The position numbers and the translations under genes were made by a program. Below the pieces are notes generated by a model. That model was given only the letters and a program-made list of their open reading frames with translations. It had not been told where the DNA came from and searched no databases. Of a DNA stretch of 64,000 nt, positions 8,572-15,834 are shown in pieces. Each line of letters begins with the position of its first letter. Within the stretch, counting starts at the first letter, position 1. This DNA is from Halosimplex pelagicum (GTDB taxonomy: Archaea > Halobacteriota > Halobacteria > Halobacteriales > Haloarculaceae): NCBI RefSeq assembly GCF_013415905.1, contig NZ_CP058909.1, positions 2,604,001 to 2,668,000 of the forward strand, read 5' to 3'.

Positions 8572-8823
8572 TCAGTCCCGGGAGGGGTTATACGTCCGCA
8601 TAGCCCTCGTAGTGATGACTACCTTCCTGAGGTCCTCGGATTCGCGGGTCTTGTCGATAAAGTCCTCATTTTGGAGGTGATCGAGGGCCCGGTCGACCGT
8701 CGGCTCCGGGAGTTTCTGCAGGAGCTCCTGGCGGGTGAGCGGACCGTCCCGCTTGACGAGTTCATAGACGTACTTGGCACTGGGCGGGAGGTCGTCAAAC
8801 CGTCCCGACTCAGTGCCGGTCAC
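8572..8823 (-). CDS. Winged-helix DNA-binding protein, 83 aa (copy 1)
   Basis: Small MarR-like regulator: SAKYVYELVKRDGPLTRQEL, then LPEPTVDRALDHLQN as recognition helix, then the wing. Overlaps the PrimPol-helicase gene by 4 bp and so is expressed with it. After its TGA the same frame stays open for about 28 codons to TGA near 8496 and reads like protein (DETVPDYSGMPAALEEAM), so it may be a shortened form of a longer gene. Same gene at 54050-54301. Confidence 0.75.
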   Translation of the reverse strand: MTGTESGRFDDLPPSAKYVYELVKRDGPLTRQELLQKLPEPTVDRALDHLQNEDFIDKTRESEDLRKVVITTRAMRTYNPSRD

Positions 8824-11800
8824 GCCCCCGAGCCACCCCCGCCGGAGGGTACCACCCCCGATTCGGCGTCGCCGTGGAGATCGAAGACGTCCCTCGCCCA
8901 GGCCAACCAGTCGAGGCCTGAGCCGGGATCCTGCAGTAGCGCACGTAAGCGCCGCGTTGCTGCTACTTTGAAACCGCCGTTACTGGATAGTACTGATAAC
9001 GCCGATTTCAAAGTAGCAGGATCGACCGCGTAGGACACCCCAGCGTGCTGTTCGTACCGCTCGGGCTGGAGTAGCCCGACGTCCTCCAGGGCGTGGACCC
9101 AGTCGTACACCGTCCGCCGAGTGACATCCAGCCCGTCGAGTTGGGCGAGCCGGTGGTAGCCGTCGACCTTGTTGGCGACCGTCCCGTCGTCGCGACGCTC
9201 GACGAGCTGCCCGGCGCGGAAGCCATCCGGCCCGGCGCCGGCGACGGCGTCGTGAACTGTCTCCAGGAGGTCGACCGCGCCCTCGGGGACGGGGAGCATC
9301 GCTTCGAGGGGGTCGGCGAGTTCCTCGAACGTGGCGAGCTCGTCGACGGGGATCTCCGTCGGGACGTTCGTCAGGAGGTAGGCGTGCTTGGTCGTGTCCG
9401 CGAGCAGCGGGCGGATCCGATGGACGGCCTGGACGAGTTCCTTCTCCCGGGTCTCCCGCCAGAGGTCGCCGACGAGCCCCGAGAAGTCCTTCGTCGCGAT
9501 GGCGCGGCCGTCGCCGGCGTCGTCCTCGTAGAGGAGCTTGCGGTAGACCGGCGGCGCCGTCTCCCGGCGCGTCGAGTACTCCTCACCGCCGACGCGCACG
9601 TCGTGGTTGCCCTGGCCGAACAGCTCCGCGTCCCGCTGGAGATCGTCGACGGCGGGGTGCGGGGCGCCGATGCAGACGACGGCGTCGCACTCCGCCCGGT
9701 TCAGCCCACGGGCAGCGTGGTAGTACAGCGTCTCGCCGTTGTCGGGGAAGTCGAAGCGCTCCAGCAGCGCCTTCGGCCCGATGAACAGCGGCTGTTGGTG
9801 GAGGTCACCGACCGTCTCGATAGTCCGCTGGATGCGCTCGGCAAGCTTGCGGTCCTCGTCGAGCGCGCGCCGGATGGTCCCGGCGTGGTACTGGCCGTCG
9901 AGGACCTGCGTGACGTGCATGTTGCTCTCCAGGAGCTCGTCGCCGTCGACGACGACCCGGTCCTGGGGGACGTCGTACAGCGCGGCGACCTTCGCCGGCG
10001 TCGCGGTCGCGTCGAGGACGAGCGGGCTCTCGGGCAGGTCGCTCGCGAGCGGGAGCGCGTAGTAGTCCAGCCCGGCGGGCGAGCCATCGTCGGTGTCGAG
10101 ACGGGCGATGGCCCGGGCCTGCTCGCCGCCCTGCTGGGTGAGGTGCTGGTGCTCCTCGTGCCAGTCGCACTCCTCGTCGGAGCAGACGCGGGCGCCGTTG
10201 TCGTCGACGAGGTCCTCACCGCACCACGGGCAGGACTCCAGGAGCGTCGGGACGGCGATGGCCTGTCGGGCGGCGCCGGGATCGGCGCCGGCCTCGGCCG
10301 CGGCGGCCAGCAGCGCGTCGAAGCACAGCGGGGCACCGTCCCACTCGTCGCGACGCATCCGGGAGACGATGGTCTCGTTGTACGAGAGCTTCGCCTGAGC
10401 GAACGTCTCCGCCGTTCGCGACCGCTCGACGACGAACTCCTCACGGGTGCGGTAGCCCTCGCCGGGCATCCCGACGTCCTCGCGGATGGTCCGCTGCTCG
10501 ACGTCGGCGGCGTCGACATCGTCGGGGAGGTCCTCGGGGTCGACCGGCTGGAAGTAGGTGTCGCTCTCGACGTCGGGTGGCGTGAGGTCCGCGAGACTGT
10601 CGGCCGTCTCGTCGCCGGCGAGCGCGTCCATGGCGTCCCGGGCGAACCGGGCGAACTCCTCCAGCGTGTCGGGCGTCCCCTGCAGGTCGGCGATCGCCTC
10701 CAGCGCGGTCGCCGTGCGGGCGATGCCCTCGATGTCGACGGTCCGCTCGGTCTTCAGCGCGCTCGGGCTCTCGTCGACGATGACGTCCCGGCCATCGCGA
10801 ACGGTCTTGAGCAGCTGGTACTCGTGGACGCCGACGACGCGGTCGGCGCTCTCGAGCTCGTCGAACTGGTCGAGCCACTCGCAGCTGCCGTCGGCGTCGT
10901 GATCGGGGAGGTCGAGGATCATGTGCGCCTGGACGGGCCCGAGCTCCTGGACGACCGCCTCGTAGCGCTGGCGGTCGTCCTCGTCCTTCGCGAGGTCGTA
11001 GATGGGGCACATGTGGGGGCAGGACCCCTCGGGGTGATCGGGGCACTGCTCGTCGGCGTGGTCGGCGTCCATGCAGGTGTCGTGGAGCTTCTGGGCGCCG
11101 CCCTTGAGGTGGAAGTCGACCGCGGGCGTGGCGTCGTCGAGGACGAACTCGCGGGCCTTCTGGTGCTTATCGAATAGCGCGACGAACTCGCGGTCGCGAG
11201 CGGCGGCCGCGCGGCCGGCGTTGGTGGTCTTCCCGGCGCCGGCGTGGTCGCCCCAGATGGTCGGGCCGTGGGCGTCGACGAACGTGTCGTAGCGCTCGCC
11301 CTGCAGGTCCTCCCACCGCTCCTCGCGGTCGAACTCCTCGAAGTCGACCGCCGGCGGCTCGCAGGTCTCGGGCCCGGGCGCACCGCCGCCGGCCGTGTCG
11401 CCTTCGCTCTCGTAGTGATCGGGGTCGTAGTACCAGTCCTGGTAGCCAACCTCCGAGAGCACGGACCCCCGGTAGCTGTCGTCCGGGCGCTCGGGCCACT
11501 TCTGCAGGTTCGCCCGGTTCATCAGCCGACGGACGACCGTCCGGTCGCCGCGGGCGACCCACGAGTCCAGACGGTTCGCCAGCCAGAACTCCGCAGCGGA
11601 CCGGTCGTCGAAGCCGGCCGCTCGGTAGCGACCGTTCCAGACCTTCTGGATCCGCTCGCCGTCGTGGCTGTTCGCGAACGCACGCTCCAGGCGTTCGTCG
11701 ACGGTGTCGTCGTCCGGGCGATCCCCTTCGCCGTCGAGGTCCTGGACGGGCGACTCGCTTTCGTCGCGATCGTGGCGACCACTCGCCGGCCGCATCGAAT

Positions 11801-12599
11801 CGTCGAGGTCCTCGTCGGCGAGCGTCGCGATATCGCGCTTGTCGCGAACGTGGTAGATGCCGCCGGTCGGGTGGACCGACCCGGGAGCGACGACGTACCA
11901 GTTCTCGGCACGGATCTCCCCGAGGTTGTCGCCGACGCGGGCGTTCTGAACGTCGCCGGCGTTCCGATAGGTCTCGTGGCCGTCCGCCCGGCCCGACCCG
12001 GAGGTCACGGTGAGCGTGGGCTCGGCGGTCGGCGCCGCAAACTCCTCCTCGTCGTGGTCGACGAAGACGACATCGTCGGTGCCGTGGTCCCACTTCCCGG
12101 CGTACAAGGCGAACCCGCGGGCGCCTTCCTCACGGATCTGACGGATGGCCTCCTCGCCGTCGACGAGGTACGAACGACCCTCGGGGCTATCCAGGCGACA
12201 CTTCCCCTGGATGATCGGGCCCTTGCCCTCCTCGTCGAGGGGCATCAGCCGCGGGACCTGTCCGAACTCGTCGACGTAGGCCTCCAGGTACTCGCGGAGC
12301 ATCCCAGCCCGCTCCTCGTCGGTTACGTCGGAGACATCGATGGGGTTCTCGTGATCACCGCTGGTGTCCCACCTGGACCCGTCATCCGAGTCTGGCTGCG
12401 ACCGCGTTCCGGACCCCCTCACACGGTCCCCGGTATCTTTACTTAAATCCTCTACCTGATCGGGAAGGTTCTCGTCGAGGATGTCCGCGACTTCCGCGGG
12501 GTCTGCCTCAAGTGCGCCAGCGAGCTGGACGGGGCTGGCGTCCGGGTGGCGTTTGAGTTCGCGAGCGACGCGCTTCTCCAGCGGGACCTCGTCGCTCAC
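8820..12599 (-). CDS. PrimPol-helicase replication protein, 1259 aa (copy 1)
   Basis: Fusion of an archaeo-eukaryotic-type primase/polymerase and a helicase. Residues 160-250 carry the PrimPol signature: FALYAGK, VFVDHDEEE (181-183), a SGSGR loop and SVHPTGG (H243). The helicase has Walker A GDHAGAGKT (450-458), Walker B DVIVDES (605-611) and motif VI-like VHRIRPL. Between the Walker motifs lie C509, C519, C527 and C531. A second Cys cluster (CPWCGED) and a C-terminal winged helix follow. Same gene at 54298-58077. Confidence 0.85.
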   Translation of the reverse strand: MSDEVPLEKRVARELKRHPDASPVQLAGALEADPAEVADILDENLPDQVEDLSKDTGDRVRGSGTRSQPDSDDGSRWDTSGDHENPIDVSDVTDEERAGMLREYLEAYVDEFGQVPRLMPLDEEGKGPIIQGKCRLDSPEGRSYLVDGEEAIRQIREEGARGFALYAGKWDHGTDDVVFVDHDEEEFAAPTAEPTLTVTSGSGRADGHETYRNAGDVQNARVGDNLGEIRAENWYVVAPGSVHPTGGIYHVRDKRDIATLADEDLDDSMRPASGRHDRDESESPVQDLDGEGDRPDDDTVDERLERAFANSHDGERIQKVWNGRYRAAGFDDRSAAEFWLANRLDSWVARGDRTVVRRLMNRANLQKWPERPDDSYRGSVLSEVGYQDWYYDPDHYESEGDTAGGGAPGPETCEPPAVDFEEFDREERWEDLQGERYDTFVDAHGPTIWGDHAGAGKTTNAGRAAAARDREFVALFDKHQKAREFVLDDATPAVDFHLKGGAQKLHDTCMDADHADEQCPDHPEGSCPHMCPIYDLAKDEDDRQRYEAVVQELGPVQAHMILDLPDHDADGSCEWLDQFDELESADRVVGVHEYQLLKTVRDGRDVIVDESPSALKTERTVDIEGIARTATALEAIADLQGTPDTLEEFARFARDAMDALAGDETADSLADLTPPDVESDTYFQPVDPEDLPDDVDAADVEQRTIREDVGMPGEGYRTREEFVVERSRTAETFAQAKLSYNETIVSRMRRDEWDGAPLCFDALLAAAAEAGADPGAARQAIAVPTLLESCPWCGEDLVDDNGARVCSDEECDWHEEHQHLTQQGGEQARAIARLDTDDGSPAGLDYYALPLASDLPESPLVLDATATPAKVAALYDVPQDRVVVDGDELLESNMHVTQVLDGQYHAGTIRRALDEDRKLAERIQRTIETVGDLHQQPLFIGPKALLERFDFPDNGETLYYHAARGLNRAECDAVVCIGAPHPAVDDLQRDAELFGQGNHDVRVGGEEYSTRRETAPPVYRKLLYEDDAGDGRAIATKDFSGLVGDLWRETREKELVQAVHRIRPLLADTTKHAYLLTNVPTEIPVDELATFEELADPLEAMLPVPEGAVDLLETVHDAVAGAGPDGFRAGQLVERRDDGTVANKVDGYHRLAQLDGLDVTRRTVYDWVHALEDVGLLQPERYEQHAGVSYAVDPATLKSALSVLSSNGGFKVAATRRLRALLQDPGSGLDWLAWARDVFDLHGDAESGVVPSGGGGSGA

Positions 12600-12955
12600 G
12601 CCGATGCACCCCCCAGGCGGTCCTGCTGACGCCGATGCGCCTCAAGACACTCGCCCTCGTGGACGATGTGGTCCTCGCCGGCGTGGGTGACCTCGACGGC
12701 GTCCTCGTCGTCGACGATCTGCTCCTGGCACTGGACGCACCAGCCCGCCGGGCTTCGGGTCGCGGCCTCGCTGTCGATGTCGAGCTTCCCACCGACCCGC
12801 AGCGCTGCGCCGAAACACTCGTCGGGGCAGATGGCGACGTAGTACTCGTGGAGGCCTTCGCGGGCCTCCAGGCGGAGGTCCTTACCGCAGTCGGGGCACG
12901 CGACGACACGGACGACGGTGCCGAGCTCGTCGACGTCGACATCGGGCGAGGTCAC
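12596..12955 (-). CDS. Small two-zinc-ribbon protein, 119 aa (copy 1)
   Basis: CPDCGKDL near residue 19, CPDECF, CVQCQEQI near residue 74 and a final HEGECLEAHRR suggest two zinc sites. It overlaps the PrimPol-helicase start by 4 bp and follows the first gene of the operon by a 4-bp overlap, so it may assist replication; the role is unknown. Same gene at 58074-58433. Confidence 0.65.
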   Translation of the reverse strand: MTSPDVDVDELGTVVRVVACPDCGKDLRLEAREGLHEYYVAICPDECFGAALRVGGKLDIDSEAATRSPAGWCVQCQEQIVDDEDAVEVTHAGEDHIVHEGECLEAHRRQQDRLGGASA

Positions 12956-13170
12956 GCCGACCCCTCCCAGTCACTCCACGTCGATTGTCCATCGACATCC
13001 GGCCGCTGCGCCCCGCCGTCGGGGATCGGGACGTTCTCCGTGGTCTCCTCGCCGGTCGGCTCGTCGTCGACGACGTCGACGGTCTCGCCGTCGCCCTGCC
13101 AGTACGGCGCCTCGGAGATGGGTTGATAGCTCCCGTCGAGAGCGGGACCGTCGTAGGAACGCCCGCTCAT
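12952..13170 (-). CDS. First gene of replication operon, acidic 72-aa protein (copy 1)
   Basis: No family recognised. Tyrosine- and tryptophan-containing N-terminus, acidic middle. It has a strong ribosome binding site (GGAGGTG, 7 nt before ATG), unlike many leaderless genes here. It leads the leftward replication-packaging operon, divergent from the integrase. Same gene at 58430-58648. Confidence 0.6.
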   Translation of the reverse strand: MSGRSYDGPALDGSYQPISEAPYWQGDGETVDVVDDEPTGEETTENVPIPDGGAQRPDVDGQSTWSDWEGSA

Positions 13171-13177
13171 ACCGCTG

Positions 13178-13220
13178 CACCTCCGGATCCGTATACCGAA
13201 GTTTGATTTATCGGCCGTAC
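13178..13220 (-). promoter_or_regulatory. Ribosome binding site and upstream region of leftward replication operon
   Basis: On the minus strand GGAGGTG (13178-13184) precedes the ATG at 13170 by 7 nt. An ATAAATC element near 13207-13213 is a possible TATA box. The same sequence at the right provirus end (58656-58698) lies close to prefoldin beta but reads away from it. Confidence 0.45.
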
Positions 13221-13287
13221 ATCACTCGAAACGTTCTCTGCCGCGTTCTGCTCGTGTTTCGATTTGACACCGAATTTCGAGTAGAAT

Positions 13288-13300
13288 GCGGGGGTTTTTC
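13288..13300. other. Copy-copy junction, attP-like site
   Basis: The bases gcgggggtttttc end the sequence shared with the right provirus end. At 13301 it diverges: viral DNA with the integrase promoter here, host DNA at the other junction. A site flanked by viral DNA on both sides is expected inside a tandem array. The core cannot be sized without the left host junction, so the boundaries are a guess. Confidence 0.55.
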
Positions 13301-13310
13301 GCACCATTGC

Positions 13311-13340
13311 TTTATGAAAGAGGACTCTCTTTGACCGCTC
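13311..13340 (+). promoter_or_regulatory. Integrase promoter, leaderless
   Basis: TTTATG at 13311-13316 is centred 28 nt before the integrase ATG, the spacing of a haloarchaeal TATA box with transcription starting at or near the start codon. It lies on the viral side of the attachment point, so it stays joined to the integrase after integration. Confidence 0.55.
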
Positions 13341-14651
13341 ATGCCGACCGACGACTTCAGTGGGTTCCGCCGGCGCTACGACAACGCCCTCCAGCGCCTG
13401 TCCGAGGCGGACATCCACCCCGACGACCACGACGCCATCCGCTCGTGGCTCCGCGCCCGTGACGGCGACCTCGCCGTCTCCTCGCTCGGCCAGTACGCCA
13501 ACCGGCTCCGTCGCCTCGCCGAGTGGTCCGACGTTCCGCTCGTCGAGCTCGACCTCGACGACGTCCAGGAGCTGTTCTTTCGCGTCCGTCGCGACGACTC
13601 CATCGGCCGCGGCGGCCAGCCCAGCGACGCCACCGTCTACAACTACCAGGCCGCGCTGTCGACCTGGGCGACCGACCGCGGCGAGGACTGGGTCAAGGAC
13701 TTCGACCCCGACAAGCCCGACGACCAGGAACACACCGTCGACGAGGCGGACATGCTCTCGCAGGACGACGTCGGCGACCTCGTCGAGGCCGCGCGGCGGC
13801 CGCGCAACCAGGCGCTCGTCGAGTTCCTCGCCGACACCGGCGCCCGGCTCACCCTCGCCGGGTCGCTCCGGGTCAAGGACGTCGACCTCGAAGGCGAGCG
13901 GGCGACCTACACGCCGAACCGCAACGCGATCGGTCTGAAGGGCGCAACCATCCAGCCCTACCCCATCATCGACGCGAAGGCGTCGCTGCGGGTGTACCTG
14001 AACCACTCCCATCCCAGGCCCGACGAGCCCGAGGCGGCGCTGTTCCACACCTTCGACGAGTGCGGCCCCGTCGCCGAGGAGGACGGGGCGCTCTCGCCGT
14101 CGCGCTTCAAAAGCATCCTGACGACGCTCGCCGACCGCGCGGAGGTCGACAAACCTGTCAACCCCCACAACTTCAGGCACTCGGCGGTCACCCGGATGTG
14201 GCGCGAAGGGTACGATAAACAGGAGATCCAGCACCGCGTCCAGTGGTCGCTCGACACGGACATGTGGCAGCGGTACGTCCACGTCACGGCCGAGCAGATG
14301 AACGAGGAGATCTTCGCCGGCGCCGGGCTCGTCGACGACGACGAGAGCCTCTCGCGGGAACGGAAGCGCTGCGGGAACTGCCGTGAGCCCGTCTCCCCGT
14401 CCGCCCGCTGGTGTCCGAACTGCGGCGAGGCGGTCACGAAAGAGGCGCGCGAGCGCCAGCAGGCCGGTCGCCAGTCCATGATGTCGGGTATCGAAACCGT
14501 CCGCGCCGGCCAGCGTGTCTCCCTCCGCACGCAGGGCGTCGGCATCCTCGACGTGGACCCGAGCCGCCTGGGTCACGCCGAATCCCCTCCCTCGTCGGAC
14601 CCGGTCGACTCGTCGTCATCGTCCTCGTCGATCGAGTCGAGGAACGACTGA
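13341..14651 (+). CDS. int: Tyrosine integrase with C-terminal zinc ribbon
   Basis: Site-specific recombinase, 436 aa. Catalytic set visible: R169 (TGARLTLAG), H276 and R279 (HNFRHS), W302 in place of the second histidine, and nucleophile Y312 (WQRYVHV), ten residues after W302 as in the family. An N-terminal SAM-like core-binding domain spans about 5-125. Beyond the tyrosine is an extra tail with C344, C347, C358 and C361, a zinc ribbon, then a serine-rich end. It borders the attachment site and is read away from it; its 3' end overlaps the next gene antisense by 79 bp. Confidence 0.95.
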   Translation: MPTDDFSGFRRRYDNALQRLSEADIHPDDHDAIRSWLRARDGDLAVSSLGQYANRLRRLAEWSDVPLVELDLDDVQELFFRVRRDDSIGRGGQPSDATVYNYQAALSTWATDRGEDWVKDFDPDKPDDQEHTVDEADMLSQDDVGDLVEAARRPRNQALVEFLADTGARLTLAGSLRVKDVDLEGERATYTPNRNAIGLKGATIQPYPIIDAKASLRVYLNHSHPRPDEPEAALFHTFDECGPVAEEDGALSPSRFKSILTTLADRAEVDKPVNPHNFRHSAVTRMWREGYDKQEIQHRVQWSLDTDMWQRYVHVTAEQMNEEIFAGAGLVDDDESLSRERKRCGNCREPVSPSARWCPNCGEAVTKEARERQQAGRQSMMSGIETVRAGQRVSLRTQGVGILDVDPSRLGHAESPPSSDPVDSSSSSSSIESRND

Positions 14652-14779
14652 AAGACCCAGGCGTCCGGGGCGTCGCTGTTGGCCTCGCGCTCGATGAGGT
14701 CGCGGTGGTCGCGGATCCACTGGTCGATATCCGTCTCGCCCGGCACGAACTCGCGGACTCTCTGTTCGGTCTGGCTCAT
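14573..14779 (-). CDS. Hypothetical acidic 68-aa protein, last gene of accessory operon
   Basis: Charged N-terminal helix, very acidic serine-rich C-terminus. Its last 79 bp run antisense to the integrase 3' end, so the two transcripts converge and overlap; antisense control of integrase mRNA is possible. It overlaps the upstream gene by 4 bp. No domain recognised. Confidence 0.5.
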   Translation of the reverse strand: MSQTEQRVREFVPGETDIDQWIRDHRDLIEREANSDAPDAWVFQSFLDSIDEDDDDESTGSDEGGDSA

Positions 14780-15084
14780 GCAGTATCGGCCTCCTGTCGG
14801 CGTTCGCGAGCAGCGGCCTGCAGCGTCCCTCGGGCCCGCAGGTCAGCGTCCGGCGCCGTCACGGCCTCGAAGGCGTCGCGACGGCGCCACCGCTCGGCCA
14901 GCTCCTCGGAGATCAGCCCGACGCCCTCGCAGAGGGCGCACAGGTTGTCCCCGTGCATACAGTGTCCCTGCGCGTGACACAGATCGTCGATGCACTCGAC
15001 GTGCTCTCCGTTACCCCCGCAGCGGATGCAGTCGAGCCACTCGACGTCGTAGTACGGCGCCGGGTCGACGATGGGCTCAATCAT
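14776..15084 (-). CDS. Cysteine-rich protein with DnaJ-type zinc-centre motifs, 102 aa
   Basis: Cysteines in CIRCGGNG (about 19-26) and CALCEGVG (about 48-55) match the CxxCxGxG pattern of DnaJ/HypA-type zinc centres; between them is a His/Cys-rich loop. It overlaps both neighbours by several bases. Probably an RNA-, DNA- or protein-binding accessory protein; the function is unknown. Confidence 0.6.
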   Translation of the reverse strand: MIEPIVDPAPYYDVEWLDCIRCGGNGEHVECIDDLCHAQGHCMHGDNLCALCEGVGLISEELAERWRRRDAFEAVTAPDADLRARGTLQAAARERRQEADTA

Positions 15085-15361
15085 CGCCCATCACCGTCCG
15101 AACCGTCTCGCGAATCGGTCCATCCCCCTGGATGTCGGTCGTGCCCTCGGGCCACCGCCACACGAGCTCCTTCCCGCCGTCGGTCTCGATCACGATCATG
15201 AGTCCCTCGCTGGTGAGCTGGTCGTAGGCGTACAGCAGCGGGGAGAACCCCGGCCCCAAGTCGTGGCGGTACCGACCGACCTTCGCGTAGGCCATGACCA
15301 GCTTGTGTCGCCGGCGCCGGACTCTCCAGCTCCGGTAGGCGTCACGAAGACGGTCAATCAT
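15077..15361 (-). CDS. Hypothetical 94-aa protein with basic N-terminus
   Basis: The first 25 residues are strongly basic (SWRVRRRRHKL), unusual among these acidic proteins and suggestive of nucleic-acid contact. The rest (LVMAYAKVGRYR, then LMIVIETDGGKELVWRWPEG) looks like a small beta fold. Overlaps both neighbouring genes. Not recognised. Confidence 0.55.
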   Translation of the reverse strand: MIDRLRDAYRSWRVRRRRHKLVMAYAKVGRYRHDLGPGFSPLLYAYDQLTSEGLMIVIETDGGKELVWRWPEGTTDIQGDGPIRETVRTVMGDD

Positions 15362-15834
15362 CGGTCATCACCCGCCTCGACGATTTTCGCTGCTGCCTCT
15401 GCAGAGTAATGGTCCGGAACACTCCCCTCGCGGAGGAACGTCTCGCAGCCGGTACAGCGGCCACTCTGGTGAACGCTGGCGACGAGCCGCTCGCACCGGT
15501 CACAGAACCGATACCCGGTGGGGTTCTCGTCGTTGCAGACGATTGCGTTCGGGTGCTCGCGGTGGCCCTTGCAGATGTGACGATACCCCATCGTTCCCAG
15601 GATGTCCGTGCGGATGTGCTGTTCATCCCCGGCGACCGGGACGTTACAGAAGACACACCGCGAACCGTCGAGTTCCTGGAGCGCCCGGATGTTACCCCCA
15701 CAGTACGGGCACTCGGTGTCGTCGGCGAGCGCGACATCCTCGATGAACTCCCGGTCATCGCGAAGGTCGTGGGACCCGGTGACTTCGAGGTCGAAGCACC
15801 CCCGTGGACAGGAGAGGTCGACCGTCTCAGTCAT
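15358..15834 (-). CDS. Multi-zinc-ribbon protein, 158 aa
   Basis: CPYCGGN and CVFCNVP form one ribbon, CDRCERL and CTGCETF another, with further Cys/His between (YRHICKGHREH). Start at MTETVDLS overlaps the upstream gene by 8 bp; a start 12 bp further upstream is also possible. Tandem ribbons suggest nucleic-acid or protein binding. Family not recognised. Confidence 0.6.
   Translation of the reverse strand: MTETVDLSCPRGCFDLEVTGSHDLRDDREFIEDVALADDTECPYCGGNIRALQELDGSRCVFCNVPVAGDEQHIRTDILGTMGYRHICKGHREHPNAIVCNDENPTGYRFCDRCERLVASVHQSGRCTGCETFLREGSVPDHYSAEAAAKIVEAGDDR

Larger units (their letters stand above)
1..13300. mobile_element. Provirus copy 1, right-hand part (left part lies before the window)
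   Basis: This segment is the same as 45479-58778 at a constant offset of 45,478 bp: every gene has the same length and the stretches I compared were identical. It holds the packaging, portal and replication genes of the virus and ends at 13300, where the left end of the next copy (integrase) begins instead of host DNA. I infer that it is the right part of an upstream tandem copy. The first base falls inside the protease-scaffold gene, so the true left end is not visible. Confidence 0.85.

Noticed and set aside
9093..11177. 694-codon rightward frame opposite the PrimPol-helicase
   Set aside because: Antisense shadow of a gene with clear PrimPol and Walker motifs; no promoter, domain or acidic composition of its own.
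13261..13300. Attachment site inside a tRNA gene, as is common in archaea
   Set aside because: No tRNA-like stem or T-loop is visible at either junction; the host side leads straight into prefoldin beta.
1..13300. Two independent integrations of related viruses
   Set aside because: Identical gene lengths at a fixed offset and a junction with no host DNA between the copies fit a tandem array better.
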